Counted from the first letter of the stretch, positions 1-16,157 are shown. The stretch: DNA of 64,000 bases from Lepidurus packardi (GCA_023053545.1 JAKZAN010000002.1:9482790-9546789); one strand, 5' to 3'. A program made the numbers and translations. The notes: generated from the letters alone by a model not told the origin.

Positions 1-3000
1 CCGTTCCGGATAGTGGCGAGAATATCGTGCAATTTATCGCTAGTATACTCTAGGCTCGCGGTATCATTTTTCGCTGTGTTTTGGGGGCTTTCTCCTTTTG
101 ACTTTAGCCAAAAACCTGGGGGCTGCTATTGCAATTAAAACGTTTACCCAAACGAGTCACAAAATGTAACAGAAAATTATCGCAGATTTTTATTATTAAT
201 TTTTTCACCCGATTCGTGGACTACTATGATTTCTCAACCAAGATGTCCGACAGATGGCATGGTTTGTCAAATTTTCCATCTCCAAGACAAACCTGTCCAC
301 ATTCCCATGGACTTATGCGTGACACATGCGTATGTCCTATTTCCCACAATTGCTTTAAGCGTGGAGAAATATCGATATGGGTTGTCATTTGTGTTGTTTA
401 TATTATTTCTGTAATTGTTTTTTTTTTGTACACGTTTGGTTTCAGAATCGTGAGATAGTAATCTAAAGCCTTTCGTCTCGTGATGAAAATCGAAGGCCTT
501 TTTAAACTAAAACAAAGACCTCCTACTAAAATTGCTTATGTTCTATTCGCACTAAACTAAAGATACAGGCATCTGCAAGATTGGTCAGGAAACGTGACAG
601 TTTGCACGTGCCAAATAGCACGATTTGGTATGCATATACTGTAGTACCTTAGTCACCTTCGCCGGTCGAGTCATAAGTTAAAGGCCGTTTCCTTACAATA
701 AAAGAACACCGTTATTACCTCCAGAGAATGGTATCAAGAAAGGTGTGGTGTCGAGAAACGATAAATTTTACTTTTTGTGCATGGTCATAATGGTCTAACC
801 CTTAAACCTCCCCTCAATTTCCGTTTTCCACATCTCATGGTACAAAAAACTAAGGCAGTTAAAGCCAAAGTCGTTAACCAGCGGCGAAAGTGAAATTCAA
901 AATTGGAAAACATGTTCCCTGTTGCGACAATAAGAAAAAGAACCAATGACGATTTTTTAGTCGTTTCACCACAGCTTTCACCCTTTCAAATGCTACTGCA
1001 TGTAATATAACAGGACCTTTGTATGGGCTTACCCCAGTTTTCACTCGCATATTATGAAAATAGTGTAGGAGAGAGTTTTCGTGACCGTTGCAGGACACAA
1101 GGTTGAGGGCGTTGCTTTTTTGCACAAATCTAGAGTAATAATGCATGCGACTGCGACCTGCCGGTTGGTCCCACCGGTCCGACGATTATTAGAGTATACA
1201 AGTGAACAAAGAGAAAAGAGAACGTACGGTCTGCAGTGCAATTTGCTGACTTGACGCTTTGACCACACCTTAACTATGAAAGCGCAAGTTGTCAATCCGT
1301 GCCACTTACCTGACATTCTTTAGTTGCTACAGCTAATTATTCTTTTTGTTTATTGAAACAGTCCTGTAAACACCGCCATTTATGGTCTATTGAAGCGTCT
1401 ATTAAGCCAATTGAGTACAATAAAGCCAGTCTGGTTCCAGGAATTTTTTTTGTTTAGGAAAATTGACACTAAACAAAAGTTTTTACTTCAATCGTTTTTT
1501 TCAGTTTTATGATGTCGTTTTTCCCCGTTTCTTTCTCATTTTGACGTGCTTACATTCCTAAGGCAGGTACATAAAGTACAGTATGTTTCCTTCCACGCCC
1601 TTAACATTCCTTTCAAAGGAAAAATATTTTCAAAACGCGCGTCTCTTCCTTATGCGCACAACTGAGTTGTATTAACCGGCAATGGACCAATACATAAAAA
1701 AAACTACACGAAAATCGCTTTCTCTGTTTGGCTTTGCTACGTTTAACATGAGACATGCTATACGTAAAATTGTCAGGTTTAAAAGATCAATTCGCGGATG
1801 AATGCCTATCAAGTTTTAGGTCATCTGAAATTCTGCATAGCCATGTCAGTGTGTCCACCTTTTAGGAAGGATTTTTTTATACGAAAAGAAAAAATAGTCC
1901 AAGACGGAAGCTGGTTGCGCTCTTGCAAGGAGTGAGACGACAAACTCTTTTTTTTATTTTTTAGAAGGAAGGTTTAATACTACTAAATCAGCAGGAGAGT
2001 GGGAGTTTTTCTCAGAAAAAGCGTTTTGGAGAAAGCCAAGTTAACTGTTCCCAATTACCATGTCTGTCATGCTGATCCTGTTATACCCGCTGATCCGCTT
2101 TACCAGAGAATTCCGTTTTTTGGTTTTTCGAGACGATGGCTTGTACGAAGTATGTGCGCAAGCCGTACGCACTAGAGCATTTATCAGACTCCCAAAAACA
2201 GGTTTCGCGGTTTATTTCGGTTTTCTGACACACCCACGATATTGGTCGACGAACGACATTAAGAAAAACCAAAATGAAAACCAAAAAAAGGGTTGACGGA
2301 CCTTGGATGGACTTGATATATACGTGTTATCACCTTACAGCATCTGCGTCGTGTTACGGTTAGCCGCTTCGACCTAAATTCGTCTCGAGTGGGACTCGAG
2401 AAGATAGATTTAAAAGAGACCAGAAAAGAGGGTCGTGTTTGGGGGATTTTTGGTAATTTTTGCCTTTTCAATTAAGCGTGCAAGAGCTGACATGTGAAAG
2501 CTCATCTTCACCTTTTGCATTACTTTTGCATGATTCGGGCGGTTATTAAGTAGGATGCTGGAGCGTGTTTCGTGAGGTGTGCACAATTGCACTGCGCGTG
2601 TTGCTGTTCCACCGACCTAAATCAGAGTCTCAGCAGCAGCCCGTGATGAACTGCACTGAACTGTGTAGGGTCTACAAGGAAGTAAGAAGGCATCCCTTTT
2701 AACTTATCCTACTCACACTAATTGTTATAGCCGTCAGCTGTAGGCAACAGGTAGCGTAAACCTTCCGTCACCTTATTCTTCCCGTTTTTCTTTATATGAT
2801 ATTTTCCTTATGGCGTCGCTAGTGGAACAGGATTTTCTTATGCAAAACAAGTTTTCTTAAGCAAAATAAGTTCCCCAATACATAGTTCTTTCGTGTAAAC
2901 TGGGTGGTAAATCGCGGACAAAGATGAGTTTGTTCGAAACTGTGGGACAGTTTCGCGTATACGTGCCTAATTTCCGTCGCTCCTAAACGCAATACTAGTG

Positions 3001-3528
3001 CAGTTTGTGAGTTTCTATTCTGCTTTACAGGTTGGAAACAGAGCACCTTTTCGGTGTGAATAGTGCCCAATACCTTTTAGAATACACAAAAGTACTTCTT
3101 TTTATGGCTTCGAATGCTTTCTCAGTCAGTTTTCGGCACGGGGCAGAAAACCACGTGTATGAAAAAGGTTCCAAAAAGGACCCCGTTGTGCTCTAGTGGA
3201 CGAGCCTAAAGAGCCCAAAAGCCCGAGCAGGAAAAGCGGACCTGGACCAAGAGGTATTGTAGAGCAGTGGGTACTTGGATTTGACTTCAGTTGGTAATTT
3301 ACTTCCAAGCGAGAAGGAGCTAACAGGGCCTGCTTCTCTGTAAGGAACTCGATTGAGTTGTGCCATTATACCCACATTGTACCACCTGGCGAGCTTTCAT
3401 CTGCCGCGACTGCCAATCAACAGCGAACAAGTTGAGAACCTTCGTGGTTTACTGTGTCAAACCACCATCCATTAACCGGCAATGAGATAGTTGGCATCCT
3501 AGCCCAAACCAACCAAAAGGTCATCGCA
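1..3528. other. Upstream intergenic region, no gene recognised
   Basis: This is AT-rich sequence with only short chance reading frames on both strands. None has a recognisable domain, a plausible signal peptide or a consistent set of splice sites. It should contain the promoter and 5' UTR of the laccase gene that follows, but I see no convincing TATA box or initiator. The left edge could include the tail of another gene that I cannot recognise. Confidence 0.4.
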
Positions 3529-6500
3529 ATGGATATGAAATTGCGCCAATTTTACTTTGCCATATTGGCGTGTGTCGCGATAGCCTTGCTTGGGATCTGT
3601 AATGGTAAGTGTTTAATACTTGTCAGAAGTCCTGTTCGATTAATGCAAAAACAAGTTTAGCATTGATTTCTTATGCTAGCTTTTATTAGCTTCCCAAAGT
3701 TTTTGCTAATTTATTCCCACTTTAAAATATGTGCAATTTGTCATGTCGGGTGTGAAAGCAGGTTGGCCACCCAAAAGTTCCTTGTAACCCTTTTGTGTTC
3801 TTTGCAAAAAAGAAATGCGCGGTTTCCTTTTCTTTTCGGATTTTGTCAATTTGAAAGGGGTATCTGGATTAACGACTTTCTGCGGATGCGGGCCCTTTTA
3901 TGATCGTGGGCGAGGTATTCGCGTGGAAGCTGCGATGGAAAATGAAAATTTAGTAGTAGTTGTCAGTCAGTTCCACTAGTTTGGTTCCGAGTGACCTAAT
4001 TAAGAAAGCGCGCATTTAAGGATAAGTAATGATTTTTTTTTCCTTTTCTTTTCTCTCTCATTTTTTGGGGAAAACGTTTTGTTTTAGCTAATCATGTCTG
4101 TGACCGGCCGTGCGAGGACGGAGCACCCGTGAAAGTTTGCCGGTACCAATGGAGCTTAGAGTATTATTTGACTCTGAGCAGAGCCTGCTTTGATTGTCCC
4201 TTTAACATGACGCATTGCGACAAACCCGACTGTGTCACGGCTGATGGAGTCGAGCGAGGCATAGCTACAGTCAATCGCAAACTTCCGGGTCCGGGTATTC
4301 ACGTAAGTTTTCTTTTATTCAAATCCAACCCGAAAAATAGCATTATGAATCAGATTACAGCTTATTTATAACTGAGAACAAAAAAAAGAAGCAAACAAGT
4401 ATATTGAAAAGAACTCGTCCTTCGCACACTAACTTACTTTTTGCAAATATCGGCACACGATTTCCCCAGGTGTGCGAAGGCGATGAAATCATTGTAGATG
4501 TAAAAAACCGTCTTGGGACCGAAGGAACCACCATTCACTGGCATGGACAACATATGGAAGAAACCCCGTACATGGACGGCGTGCCTTGGGTCACCCAGTG
4601 CCCTATTCCACCGCATTCCTCATTCCAGTACCGGTTCCCTGCCCGTACTCCCGGAACACATTTTTACCATTCCCATTCAGGTAACAAGTGAAATTATTGT
4701 CCCCCCACTTATTACTAATTGCAATTGTCTAACTGTTCTTTCAGTTATTTATTTTTGTCGCTTTTTAGTTGCGTTTGTTTTATTGCTTTTATGATTATTT
4801 GTAACGGGTGCAGGTTTCCAGAGGGCAGATGGAATATTCGGACCTATGGTCGTACGCCAAACACCTTCCAGGGATCCGCACTTCGATCTATATGATCTTG
4901 ATTTACCCGAACATGCAATTATTGTGGTGGATTGGATCCGCGAAATGGGTTTATCCAAGTTTGTCGCCTTTCATCACGACGATGGTGATAACAGACCGAC
5001 CAGTCTCTTGGTTAATGGAAAAGGGCGATTTCGGCTACCAAGACGAAGGACAGAAGCCCCCGCAGAGTTAATGCCTTTGGCGAGATTTGTTGTCAAGAAG
5101 GTAAAAAGAAATATATTCAAATCTTTCCTTCGTCTTTTCTTTTCTCACGCTGTTGGAACTACTTTTGATATTTGTCGCCCAGAATTATTTTGTAATTCAG
5201 CCTTGTTTCTGGAGGTTGAGTTTTTATAATGGACGATTACTTGGTGTACAGTACAATTAAGTACTTAAGGTTTTACATCTATGTGTTTTTTGCAGGGATT
5301 TCGTTATCGGTTCCGGGTTATTTCTTCAGGTGTTTTGAATTGTCCAGTACAAATCTCCATTGATAGACATGCTCTACTGGTCATTGCCACTGACGGAAAG
5401 CCAATTGTTCCAGTGCAAGTCCGTTCGCTGGTCATTAGTCCTGGTGAGAGATACGACTTTGTTCTGGAAGCCAACTCCAAAGTGGACAATTATTGGATGC
5501 GGTTCCACGGGTTAATAGAATGCGCGGAAGACGGAATATTCGAGGGGGCAGTTCTACAATACCAAGGGGCTTCAGACACGGCTGATCCCAGAGAAGTGTT
5601 AACCTACAATAATACCAACCGATCCGGAAAAGTAATTATTGTCGTTGGGAACTTTTCGGTGTGAAAGAAAAGCGTTAACCGTTTCCGTTTTTGAACAGAT
5701 TCTAAACCCTGCCAATGTCGCTCCTGGTAGACAAGAAGAAATTACTGTAGCAGAACTTTCAGCCCTTGATGATAGTGATGTATTGTGGAAAGAAGAGCCA
5801 GACCACCAATTCTTCTTAGCCTATGACTTTAATTTGGTCAATAACGACCGTTTCTTTCACCCCAAACATTACTCTGCCCTTGCAAGTAAGCTCAAGTCAT
5901 TTTTAAGCAGAAGCGAGTATTAACTGGATTTTTTTGTTTGTTTCAAGTGAACACCACGCATCGACGCTTTTTGCCCCAAATTAATGACATTAGTATGACC
6001 ATGTCCCCGATACCTTTGTTGCCACAGAGACATCAAATTACGCCAAATATGCTTTGTAACGAATCCACAGTTTCCAACTGTAATAGACAGTTTTGCGAAT
6101 GCCCATTTACCCTTAACGTGGAGCTAGACTCTGTAGTGGAGCTCGTCATTATAGACAAAGGTAAAGATTTACTTTCTATTAAAGACGAAGAATGCGGTAT
6201 GGGGGGATTTTATACTTTTCTTTTTTATAGGTTTGAACTTTAACGCTACGCATCCGCTTCATTTGCACGGATCTTCGTTCCGCGTGGTGGCGATGGAACG
6301 TCTAGGAACTCGTACGACTGTAGAGGAAGTAAAAGCTCGTGACAGACAAGGTTTGATCCGTCGTAAACTTCGCGGAGCCGTCTGCAAGGATACCGTAGCG
6401 GTCCCGGATGGTGGATTTGTTATTGTAAGATTCCTCGCTAGAAATCCAGGTATGTACGCTTATGTCTTATTAAACTCAAACTTTCATTTTGGCGGGAGAT

Positions 6501-7011
6501 TAATTATCGCATTTTTTCAGGCTATTGGTTGTTCCATTGCCACTTAGAGTTCCATTTGGAAGTAGGCATGGGCCTAGTGTTTAAAGTAGGCGAACATGCT
6601 GATATGTTACCCGTGCCAAGAAATTTTCCTCAATGTGGGGACTGGCCTCCTCCGTCTGTCAATGATGTGAGAGAGTCCGATATTAGGGATAGCACTCGCA
6701 GGGGGCCTAATGCTAGGGATGAGGTTCGGAAAGGCCCCAGTGTTAGGGATGAGGTTCGCAAAGTGCCTAACGTTAGAGAAGAGGTTCGCAAAGTGCCTAA
6801 TGTTAGGGAAGAGGTTCGCAAAGTGCCTAATGTTAGGGACGACGTTCGCAATGGAGCGTATCAAGTTCGAGACGAAGTTGACCATGGCAAGGGTTTCGTG
6901 GATATTGAGCAACATTGGGACCATGGTATTCCCGAGACATTTACTTGGGGGGACGGATCACACGGTCCACATCCTGACTGGCACTATGGGTTTAATTATC
7001 GGTCTTTGTAA
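3529..7011 (+). CDS. Laccase-type multicopper oxidase, secreted, with repeat tail
   Basis: Nine exons join in frame to 744 aa: 3529-3604, 4088-4302, 4470-4680, 4814-5100, 5296-5631, 5699-5885, 5948-6160, 6231-6449, 6521-7011. Laccases oxidise phenols and catechols while reducing O2 to water; arthropod family members act in cuticle tanning, pigmentation or gut chemistry. The protein begins with a hydrophobic signal peptide ending near ICNG, followed by the Cys-rich region typical of arthropod laccases (RACFDCP motif). All four copper-site motifs are present: HWHG, HSHSG, HPLHLHG, and HCH followed by EFHLEVGM, which supplies the type-1 Cys and axial Met. I chose the ATG at 3529 because it puts the signal peptide at the amino terminus; an in-frame ATG at 3454 would bury it. 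The unusual feature is a charged tail of five decapeptide repeats after the last copper motif. No membrane anchor follows. The enzyme class is firm; the exact physiological role is not. Confidence 0.93.
6703..6852 (+). repeat. Five 30-bp in-frame repeats in laccase tail
   Basis: Five consecutive 30-bp units encode near-identical decapeptides of the pattern (G/V)P(N/S)xR(D/E)(E/D)VRK at about residues 643-692. The unit length keeps the reading frame. Differences between units are mostly synonymous or conservative (D/E, N/S, A/V). The segment lies after the final copper-binding motif, so it should not disturb the catalytic fold. Confidence 0.93.
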
Positions 7012-7138
7012 ACTAAGTAGGTATATTTCAGTAGCTAGCCCTGATGAGATTTGATAGCGGATTTGAGAGGGATGTTAATTATATGAAAGATAATATGGTT
7101 TGTTTGTAAGAATGGTATGTAAGGGATGCTGCGAGTGT

Positions 7139-7144
7139 AATAAA
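7139..7144 (+). terminator. Laccase polyadenylation signal AATAAA
   Basis: AATAAA lies about 128 bp after the laccase stop codon and before the importin-5 promoter. It is the first canonical hexamer downstream of the stop. No cleavage site can be confirmed from sequence alone. Confidence 0.55.
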
Positions 7145-7308
7145 AGAACGTTAGTATTAAAATGAAACATAACGTATTTATCTTCAACGTGTTTATTATA
7201 AAGATTTTATGACGATTAAGAGATCATTCAAAAAGAAATATTGGAAAGTTTTAAATTATGCGCGCTTTTGTTATAGGTGGCGTTGAACGCAACCTGGTTT
7301 CCTTGCGA

Positions 7309-7316
7309 TGACGTCA
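7309..7316 (+). promoter_or_regulatory. Palindromic CRE (TGACGTCA) before importin-5
   Basis: A perfect TGACGTCA, the consensus site for CREB/ATF bZIP factors, lies 36 bp upstream of the importin-5 ATG in the short spacer after the laccase gene. The position suits a core-proximal promoter element or an element in a very short 5' UTR. Function is inferred from the motif alone. Confidence 0.45.
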
Positions 7317-7351
7317 CCTGTCCTTATCCCCGGCAAGAAACACGCGTGAGG

Positions 7352-10300
7352 ATGGCGGACCCAGATCAGCAACAATTTTACATCTTATTGAGCAGTTTAT
7401 TAAGTGCTGACAATGATGTTCGGACTCAGGCTGAAGTAAGTGACTTGCCTCTCTAATTCTATCTCATTTTTGACGAAATAACAAAGTTAAAACATCCAAA
7501 GTTATTGTCATTGTTGGGTTGTGTCGTGCCCGCTAGGCGCTGAACCACCATGCTGCCAGACCATGCCTTTTTCAGTGTTAATACTTAATGCAATTTTTAA
7601 CTGTTTTCCGAACTCTAGAACGCTTATGGAGCCATCACTATTAATGTGAAAGTTTCCTATCTTATGCTGGCAATTAAAGATGCAGCTGTTAGTGATGAAG
7701 CCAGACAAATGGCTGCAGTTTTGCTGCGGAGAATCATGTCGTCGGACTTTGAGGACTTCTATCCCAAGGTATTATTAGAGCTTCGCTTAAATGGACATTT
7801 TTTAAAACTTATGTTCTACCGTTATATTGGTGTAGTTGCCTGCTGAAGCACAAGTCCAGTTTAAAAATGAGCTCCTGTTAATGGTCCAAAGTGAAGCACA
7901 AGCTGGTATTAGGAAAAAAGTTGGCGAAGTCGTAGCTGAAGTGAGCCGTCAATTAATGGACGATGATGGTAACAATTTATGGCCAGAGTTTCTCAAGTTC
8001 CTCTTTGATGCTGCTAGCTCTAGCAGTCCAGCACTTAAAGAAAGCGCTTTACAGATGTTTGGGTAAGCTTTTAGCTTACGTTATCTTCTATTTTTAATCT
8101 CGTGTTCTTTTTCCCTTGTTTATTCTAGGTCTGTGCCTGGTATTTTTGGAGTCCAACAGCAAAACTACCTAGATGTCATCAAACAAATGTTACAACAGTG
8201 CATGGCTGACCAGGCCAACTATAACGTCCGTTTTCAAGCGATGAAAGCCTTCTCGGCGTTTATTTTACTTCACGACGATGAACCAAACATCCAGAAACAT
8301 TTTACTGACTTACTTGGACCTTTTGTACAGGTAAAACTTCCCTGTCTTGCTAAATCCCTTGCCTATTTTTATTATCATATTATTACAGATGGTTGCAGAG
8401 ACCCTTGAAAAGCAAGAGGACGATACTTTGTTAAAATGCTTAGTTGACATCGCTGAAAATTCCCCCAAATTCTTACGATCACAAATGGACCCCATTCTTC
8501 GAATTTGCACCCAAGTAAGTCAGTTTAGTCTATGTAACAACAAAAATAGTATGTTTTAACACACGTTTCTTTAGTCCGTGGCCAATACTGAACTTGCCGA
8601 GAATTGGCGTCAGTTGGCCTTAGAAGTCGTTGTTACATTGTCTGAAACAGCACCCGCTACTGTTCGAAAAGCTGGAGTTGTCTATATTCCCGCACTTATT
8701 ACCGCTTGTTTGCATATGATGACGGATTTGGAAGAAGAAGAAGACTGGAGTACTAATGACGACCTTGCCGAAGACGATAATGATAGGTATGCTCCCAAAC
8801 ACAAGGACTTTCAGCAACTTGTATGGTCATTTCAGTTGTGTTTTTTTGTAGCAATCATGTGGTAGCTGAGTCAGCCCTGGATCGCTTAGCTTGCGGTTTA
8901 GGAGGAAAAACTATCCTTCCTCATATCCTTTCGAATATTCCTACTATGATGAGCAACGCCAACTGGCAATATCGACACGCAGCGTTAATGGCCATTTCTG
9001 CTGTGGGTGAAGGCTGTCATAAGCAAATGGAGCCCATGTTGCCTCAAATAATGGAGGGTGTCCTTAACTACCTTGCTGATCCAGTAAGTTGTTCTTTTTC
9101 AAATATAAATTTATCTTAAATTGAGACTTCAATATTTTGCTATTATTTTGACAGCATCCTCGTGTTCGTTACGCATCTTGTAATGCTATTGGGCAAATGT
9201 CCACGGATTTTGCGCCTATTTTTGAAAAAAAATTCCATGAGCGAGTTGTTCCTGGTTTGTTAATGCTCATGGATGATAATGCAAATCCACGGGTTCAAGC
9301 CCACGCGGGCGCCGCATTGGTCAACTTCAGTGAAGACTGTCCTAAGAATATCTTAGCTAATTATTTGGACAGCATTATGGCGAAATTAGAAGCCGTTCTC
9401 AGCGCCAAGTTTAAAGAAGTATGCATTCCTTAGCACAGAGTGCAAAAATTATACATTAGTTGAATTTGTTTTTAATAGTTGGTCGAAAGGGGCTCTAAAC
9501 TGGTTTTAGAACAAGTTGTTACTACTATTGCTTCAGTTGCTGATACAAGCGAAGAAAAATTTGTGGTTTATTACGATAGGTAGAAACAAAAAGAAACAAC
9601 TGATGAATTATTGGTTTTCTAATTTGGTTTTTATTCAGATTTATGCCCTGTTTGAAGTATATTATTCAACATGCTACCACACCCGAGTTAAGGCTCTTGA
9701 GAGGCAAAACAATCGAATGCGTCAGTTTAATTGGCTTGGCTGTAGGAGCGGAGAAAGTAGGTCCAAACCACAAGTGAGACTTTACTACCTGTACTATTCT
9801 GATTTTCTTTTGCAGTTTACACGCGATGCCAGCGAGGTCATGGATATGCTGTTGAAAACACAAACGGAAGGTGGTGAAATGGCGGATGACGATCCCCAAG
9901 TTTCTTATATGATATCCGCGTGGGCTCGCATATGCAAAATTTTGGGTACGTGACTTGTAAGTTCCGTTGCAAGTGAAACCTTCTAATGTTTATTACTAGG
10001 GCGTCAATTTCAACCTTATTTACCCATGGTCATGGGTCCCGTTCTCAAAGCCGCTTCAATGAAACCTGAAGTAGCTTTGTTGGATTCTGAGGAAATCCAA
10101 ACCGTGGAAGGCGATGATGACTGGCAGTTTGTTTCTCTCAGTGATCAGCAGAATTTTGGCATTAAAACGGCCGGTTTGGAAGAGAAGGCGACGGCCTGTC
10201 AGATGTTGGTTTGCTATGCCAGGGAATTGAAAGAAGGATTCGCCGACTACACTGAGCAAGTGGTCAAACTGATGGTGCCCATGCTCAAATTCTATTTCCA

Positions 10301-11856
10301 CGATGGAGTGCGGTCAGCCGCAGCTGAAAGTTTGCCTTATTTATTGGAATGCGCACGCATCAAAGGTCCGCAATATTTGCAAGAAATGTGGGCGTATATC
10401 CGACCTGAATTGCTGAAGGCAGTGGACACTGAACCCGAAAAGGAAGTGTTGGCTGAACAACTTACTGCGCTAGCCAAGGTAGTTACACTTTCATTTCATT
10501 AATTTCATTTCAAGGTAGTTTCACCTTTCATTTTAACTTCCTTTCTGATAATTTTCCTTTCCTTACTTTGTTTTTAGTGTATTGAAACTTTGGGTAATGG
10601 CTGTTTCGATGACGAATCCATGGCCGAGTTGGTTAAAATCTTGGATCGGTTGTTGAAGGAGCATTTTGAGCGAGCACAAGAACGCCAAGATAAACGTAAA
10701 GATGAAGATTACGATGAGGTAATATTTTCAGAAATGTAATCTCTTCAAAGGTTTAGCTTTTAATTTGCTGTTCGGCTTTAGGTTGTCGAGGAACAGCTCG
10801 TTGATGAAGATGACGAAGACGTGTACATTCTCAGCAAAGTGAGCGAAGTGATCCATTCCTTAATGGCAACATACCGCACTGCCTTCCTCCCGGTGTTGGA
10901 AAATCTTATGCCACACTTCATCAAATTGATGGTAATTCCTTGAATAACTCACATTACCTATCAAAGAGTTGTTTTTTCCACTTGGTCAGGGTCCTGAACG
11001 GTCGTGGCCTGATCATCAATGGGCTATCTGCGTTTTTGATGACATTATCGAATTTGCTGGTCCCGAGAGTATCAAATACCAGGAGATTTTCTTACAACCG
11101 TTCATGAACTTCTTGTCTGATAAGAGTGGGGAAGTACGCCAGGCTGCTGCGTATGGCTGGGGAGTCTTGGGAATGTGTGGTGGTCCTGCTTATGCGGGTA
11201 AGTGTCAGCTTTGATGTTTTACGTTGATAAAAGAGACGTTTTTAATACTGGTATTTTTCTTTAGCTGCTTGCGCCCAAGCAATGCCGCGTTTGATGGAGA
11301 TGATCAACGCACCCGATTCAAGAGGGCCCGAGAATCTGAATCCGACAGAAAACGCTATTTCTGCAGTCACCAAGATCTTGAAGTTTAACAGCACCGCTTT
11401 AAACGTCAATGACATTCTGCCCTTATGGTAAAATTTTTGGTTTTGACCGTTCCTTCTCGTATTTTAATAAATTGTTTCTGTTATAGGCTGTCTTGGCTTC
11501 CAGTTTGGGAGGATGAGGATGAAGCACCCTACGTGTACAGCTACTTGTGCGATCTAATCGAAGCTAACCATCCTTCGATCCTCGGACCGAATAACTCCAA
11601 TTTGGCTCGCTTAATTGCAATCTTGGCCGAAACTTTCTCCCGTGACGTCCTTGATACCGATCATGAAGTGTACAAGAGGATGTTAAATATCGTTCGACAG
11701 ATTCAAGTAATATTCTAGTGCTTGAGATATTTCAACGAATTATAAAACAATGTTTGGTGGATTTTTCAGGGAAATTCCTCCATCATGGAAGCTATCTTAG
11801 CTCAGCTAACTCCAGATCAGAAGCAGGCACTAGAAGAAGCACTTACTGTAGCTTAA
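7352..11856 (+). CDS. IPO5: Importin-5 (karyopherin beta-3, RanBP5)
   Basis: Eighteen exons join in frame to 1097 aa, the same length as vertebrate importin-5: 7352-7435, 7619-7768, 7836-8062, 8129-8330, 8389-8514, 8575-8786, 8852-9083, 9155-9418, 9479-9579, 9639-9756, 9816-9945, 10000-10478, 10578-10718, 10782-10931, 10990-11197, 11265-11427, 11487-11706, 11770-11856. It is a HEAT-repeat transport receptor that carries ribosomal proteins and other cargo through nuclear pores and releases them on RanGTP binding. Family signatures include [63 protein letters not shown], and an acidic loop DEDYDE...[10 protein letters not shown]. All introns but one or two are below 200 bp and use GT-AG ends. 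The start MADPDQQQF gives a family-typical amino terminus. No key segment is missing. Confidence 0.97.
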
Positions 11857-12167
11857 TTTGGTTCGCGTCGACGAAAAGTGAATGGTGGAGTGTGCATGCC
11901 AAAATTGAAACCGGATTTGTATACTTGCAAGTTAATTTTTCTGTCCAAGACTAAAGATTGGGAACTACTTTTGATTATTCTCTGAATCATGCACGTTTTA
12001 CATTATGTTCTGCGACCAGCACCCCTTCCGGCTCTTCCAAACTAGGTAACTTCTATTTGCTCCAAATACAGTCCAAAACTTGACCCAGTTCTTTTCTTTT
12101 TGATTTAATTTATTTATTGCAAAACAAGGGTAACGGTTGTATTTTAATACCTGGTTATAACAGTTGA
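11857..12167. other. Convergent 3' spacer of importin-5 and EF-G1
   Basis: This 311-bp stretch holds the 3' UTRs of two convergent genes. The minus-strand polyadenylation signal at 12113-12118 belongs to EF-G1. I see no canonical plus-strand AATAAA for importin-5, so its 3' end may overlap the EF-G1 transcript. Confidence 0.5.
12113..12118 (-). terminator. EF-G1 polyadenylation signal AATAAA
   Basis: On the minus strand AATAAA lies about 50 bp after the EF-G1 stop codon, within an A/T-rich stretch that contains an overlapping second hexamer-like copy. Confidence 0.55.
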
Positions 12168-15057
<2,890 letters not shown>

Positions 15058-15629
15058 TGTTGTAAAAAGATCATATAGTTTCTGCTCACAAGCCAAATCC
15101 ACGAGACTAACATGCGCTATTTACCGCTAGAGTGCGCGCGGCCTGGAAATTAGGCAATCGCAAGCAGCGTAATTATTTCTACGGCTTCAAAAAAAACAAT
15201 TCGAATTTTGTGTTGCCAAAAATTTCCCTCTTGTTTTACAATTTGTAATTTTTTAATAAATGCGAATTCTCGAAAATTTATGCGTGATTTTTCAAAAAAT
15301 CCGCTAAAAGGGGTGGGGCCTCTACAAAAGGACGGATTCTATTGGTGGATTCGGCCAACAAGGAGGCGTGGTCTCTTTTTGATCTGGAAAAGCGTTTTCT
15401 GGGCTTTTCTCCATAAGGAATAATGCTGTATCAAGGGGGTCCCCTTCAAAAATCGTGAAAAATTGAGAGCCTCGCCCCTTTCCCTGTTCCCAACTCCCAT
15501 GCTCGGTTTCCTATCCCCGTTTTTCGAGCTCGTGATGCCGAAGCTTCACAATATCGAGTATGGATATAGAAACCTTGCCGGGAAGGCATAAGGCACAGAG
15601 AAAGGGAGCCAATTTTATTTCGTTTTTTT

Positions 15630-15713
15630 GACGAAATAAAGTGCCTCGACCGGGAATCAACCCGAGGACCTCTCGTTCACCAATCTTGCATTATACCAAC
15701 TTGGTCATACGCT
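15630..15713 (-). mobile_element. tRNA-derived SINE-like copy 1
   Basis: Read on the minus strand this has an A-box-like TGACCAAGTTGG, an anticodon-arm-like segment and a B-box-like GGTTGATTCCC inside a GGG/CCC stem, followed by a tail AGGCACTTTATTTCGTC. No matching 5' acceptor strand is present, so it is not an intact tRNA. The second copy at 16158-16245 shares the T-arm region and the tail, which indicates a repeat family. Confidence 0.55.
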
Positions 15714-16157
15714 TATATTTACTAGGTGTTGAAACTTCTATAAATACCAAGTACCGTATAGTGTATTCTCTAGATTGCAATCCATGTTTTGTTTGGTTAT
15801 AAACATTTGACTTGTATCATTGACTCGACTTATATTGCTTATATTGCTCTGGAAATTTTGCACAGTTGTACAGTTCCTGTCTACGTATTTCAAAATGTAC
15901 CAAAAAGATCCTTCGGAACTTTTGATTACGAGTCAAAATAATACAAGACTACGTCTTTGCTTTAAATAATTTGTATTAAAAGCTTCAACATATAATTAAT
16001 TTTTTCAATGACAACCTATGATCGCTATGGATCGCATTCTGAACCGCCGTTCACGTCCAATTAGTTAGGTCGCTCCTGCCAAATCATAAATATCCTTTAT
16101 TTTCTACACTTCTGCGGATGGAGTTTACGTGTAGTTTAGGAATGAAAGAGTTCTTTA

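Noticed and set aside
243-1316. Similar short peptides MSDRWHGLSNF (plus, 243) and MSGKWHGLTTC (minus, 1316) suggesting a transposon inverted repeat
   Set aside because: Similarity covers only about 30 bp, does not extend in either direction, and no target-site duplication is visible.
3454-3528. Upstream ATG extending the laccase by 25 residues
   Set aside because: It would place hydrophilic residues before the signal peptide and prevent normal secretion; the ATG at 3529 fits the family.
6607-6924. Long antisense frames over the laccase repeat tail
   Set aside because: They are an artefact of the 30-bp periodicity, which keeps several frames open on both strands.
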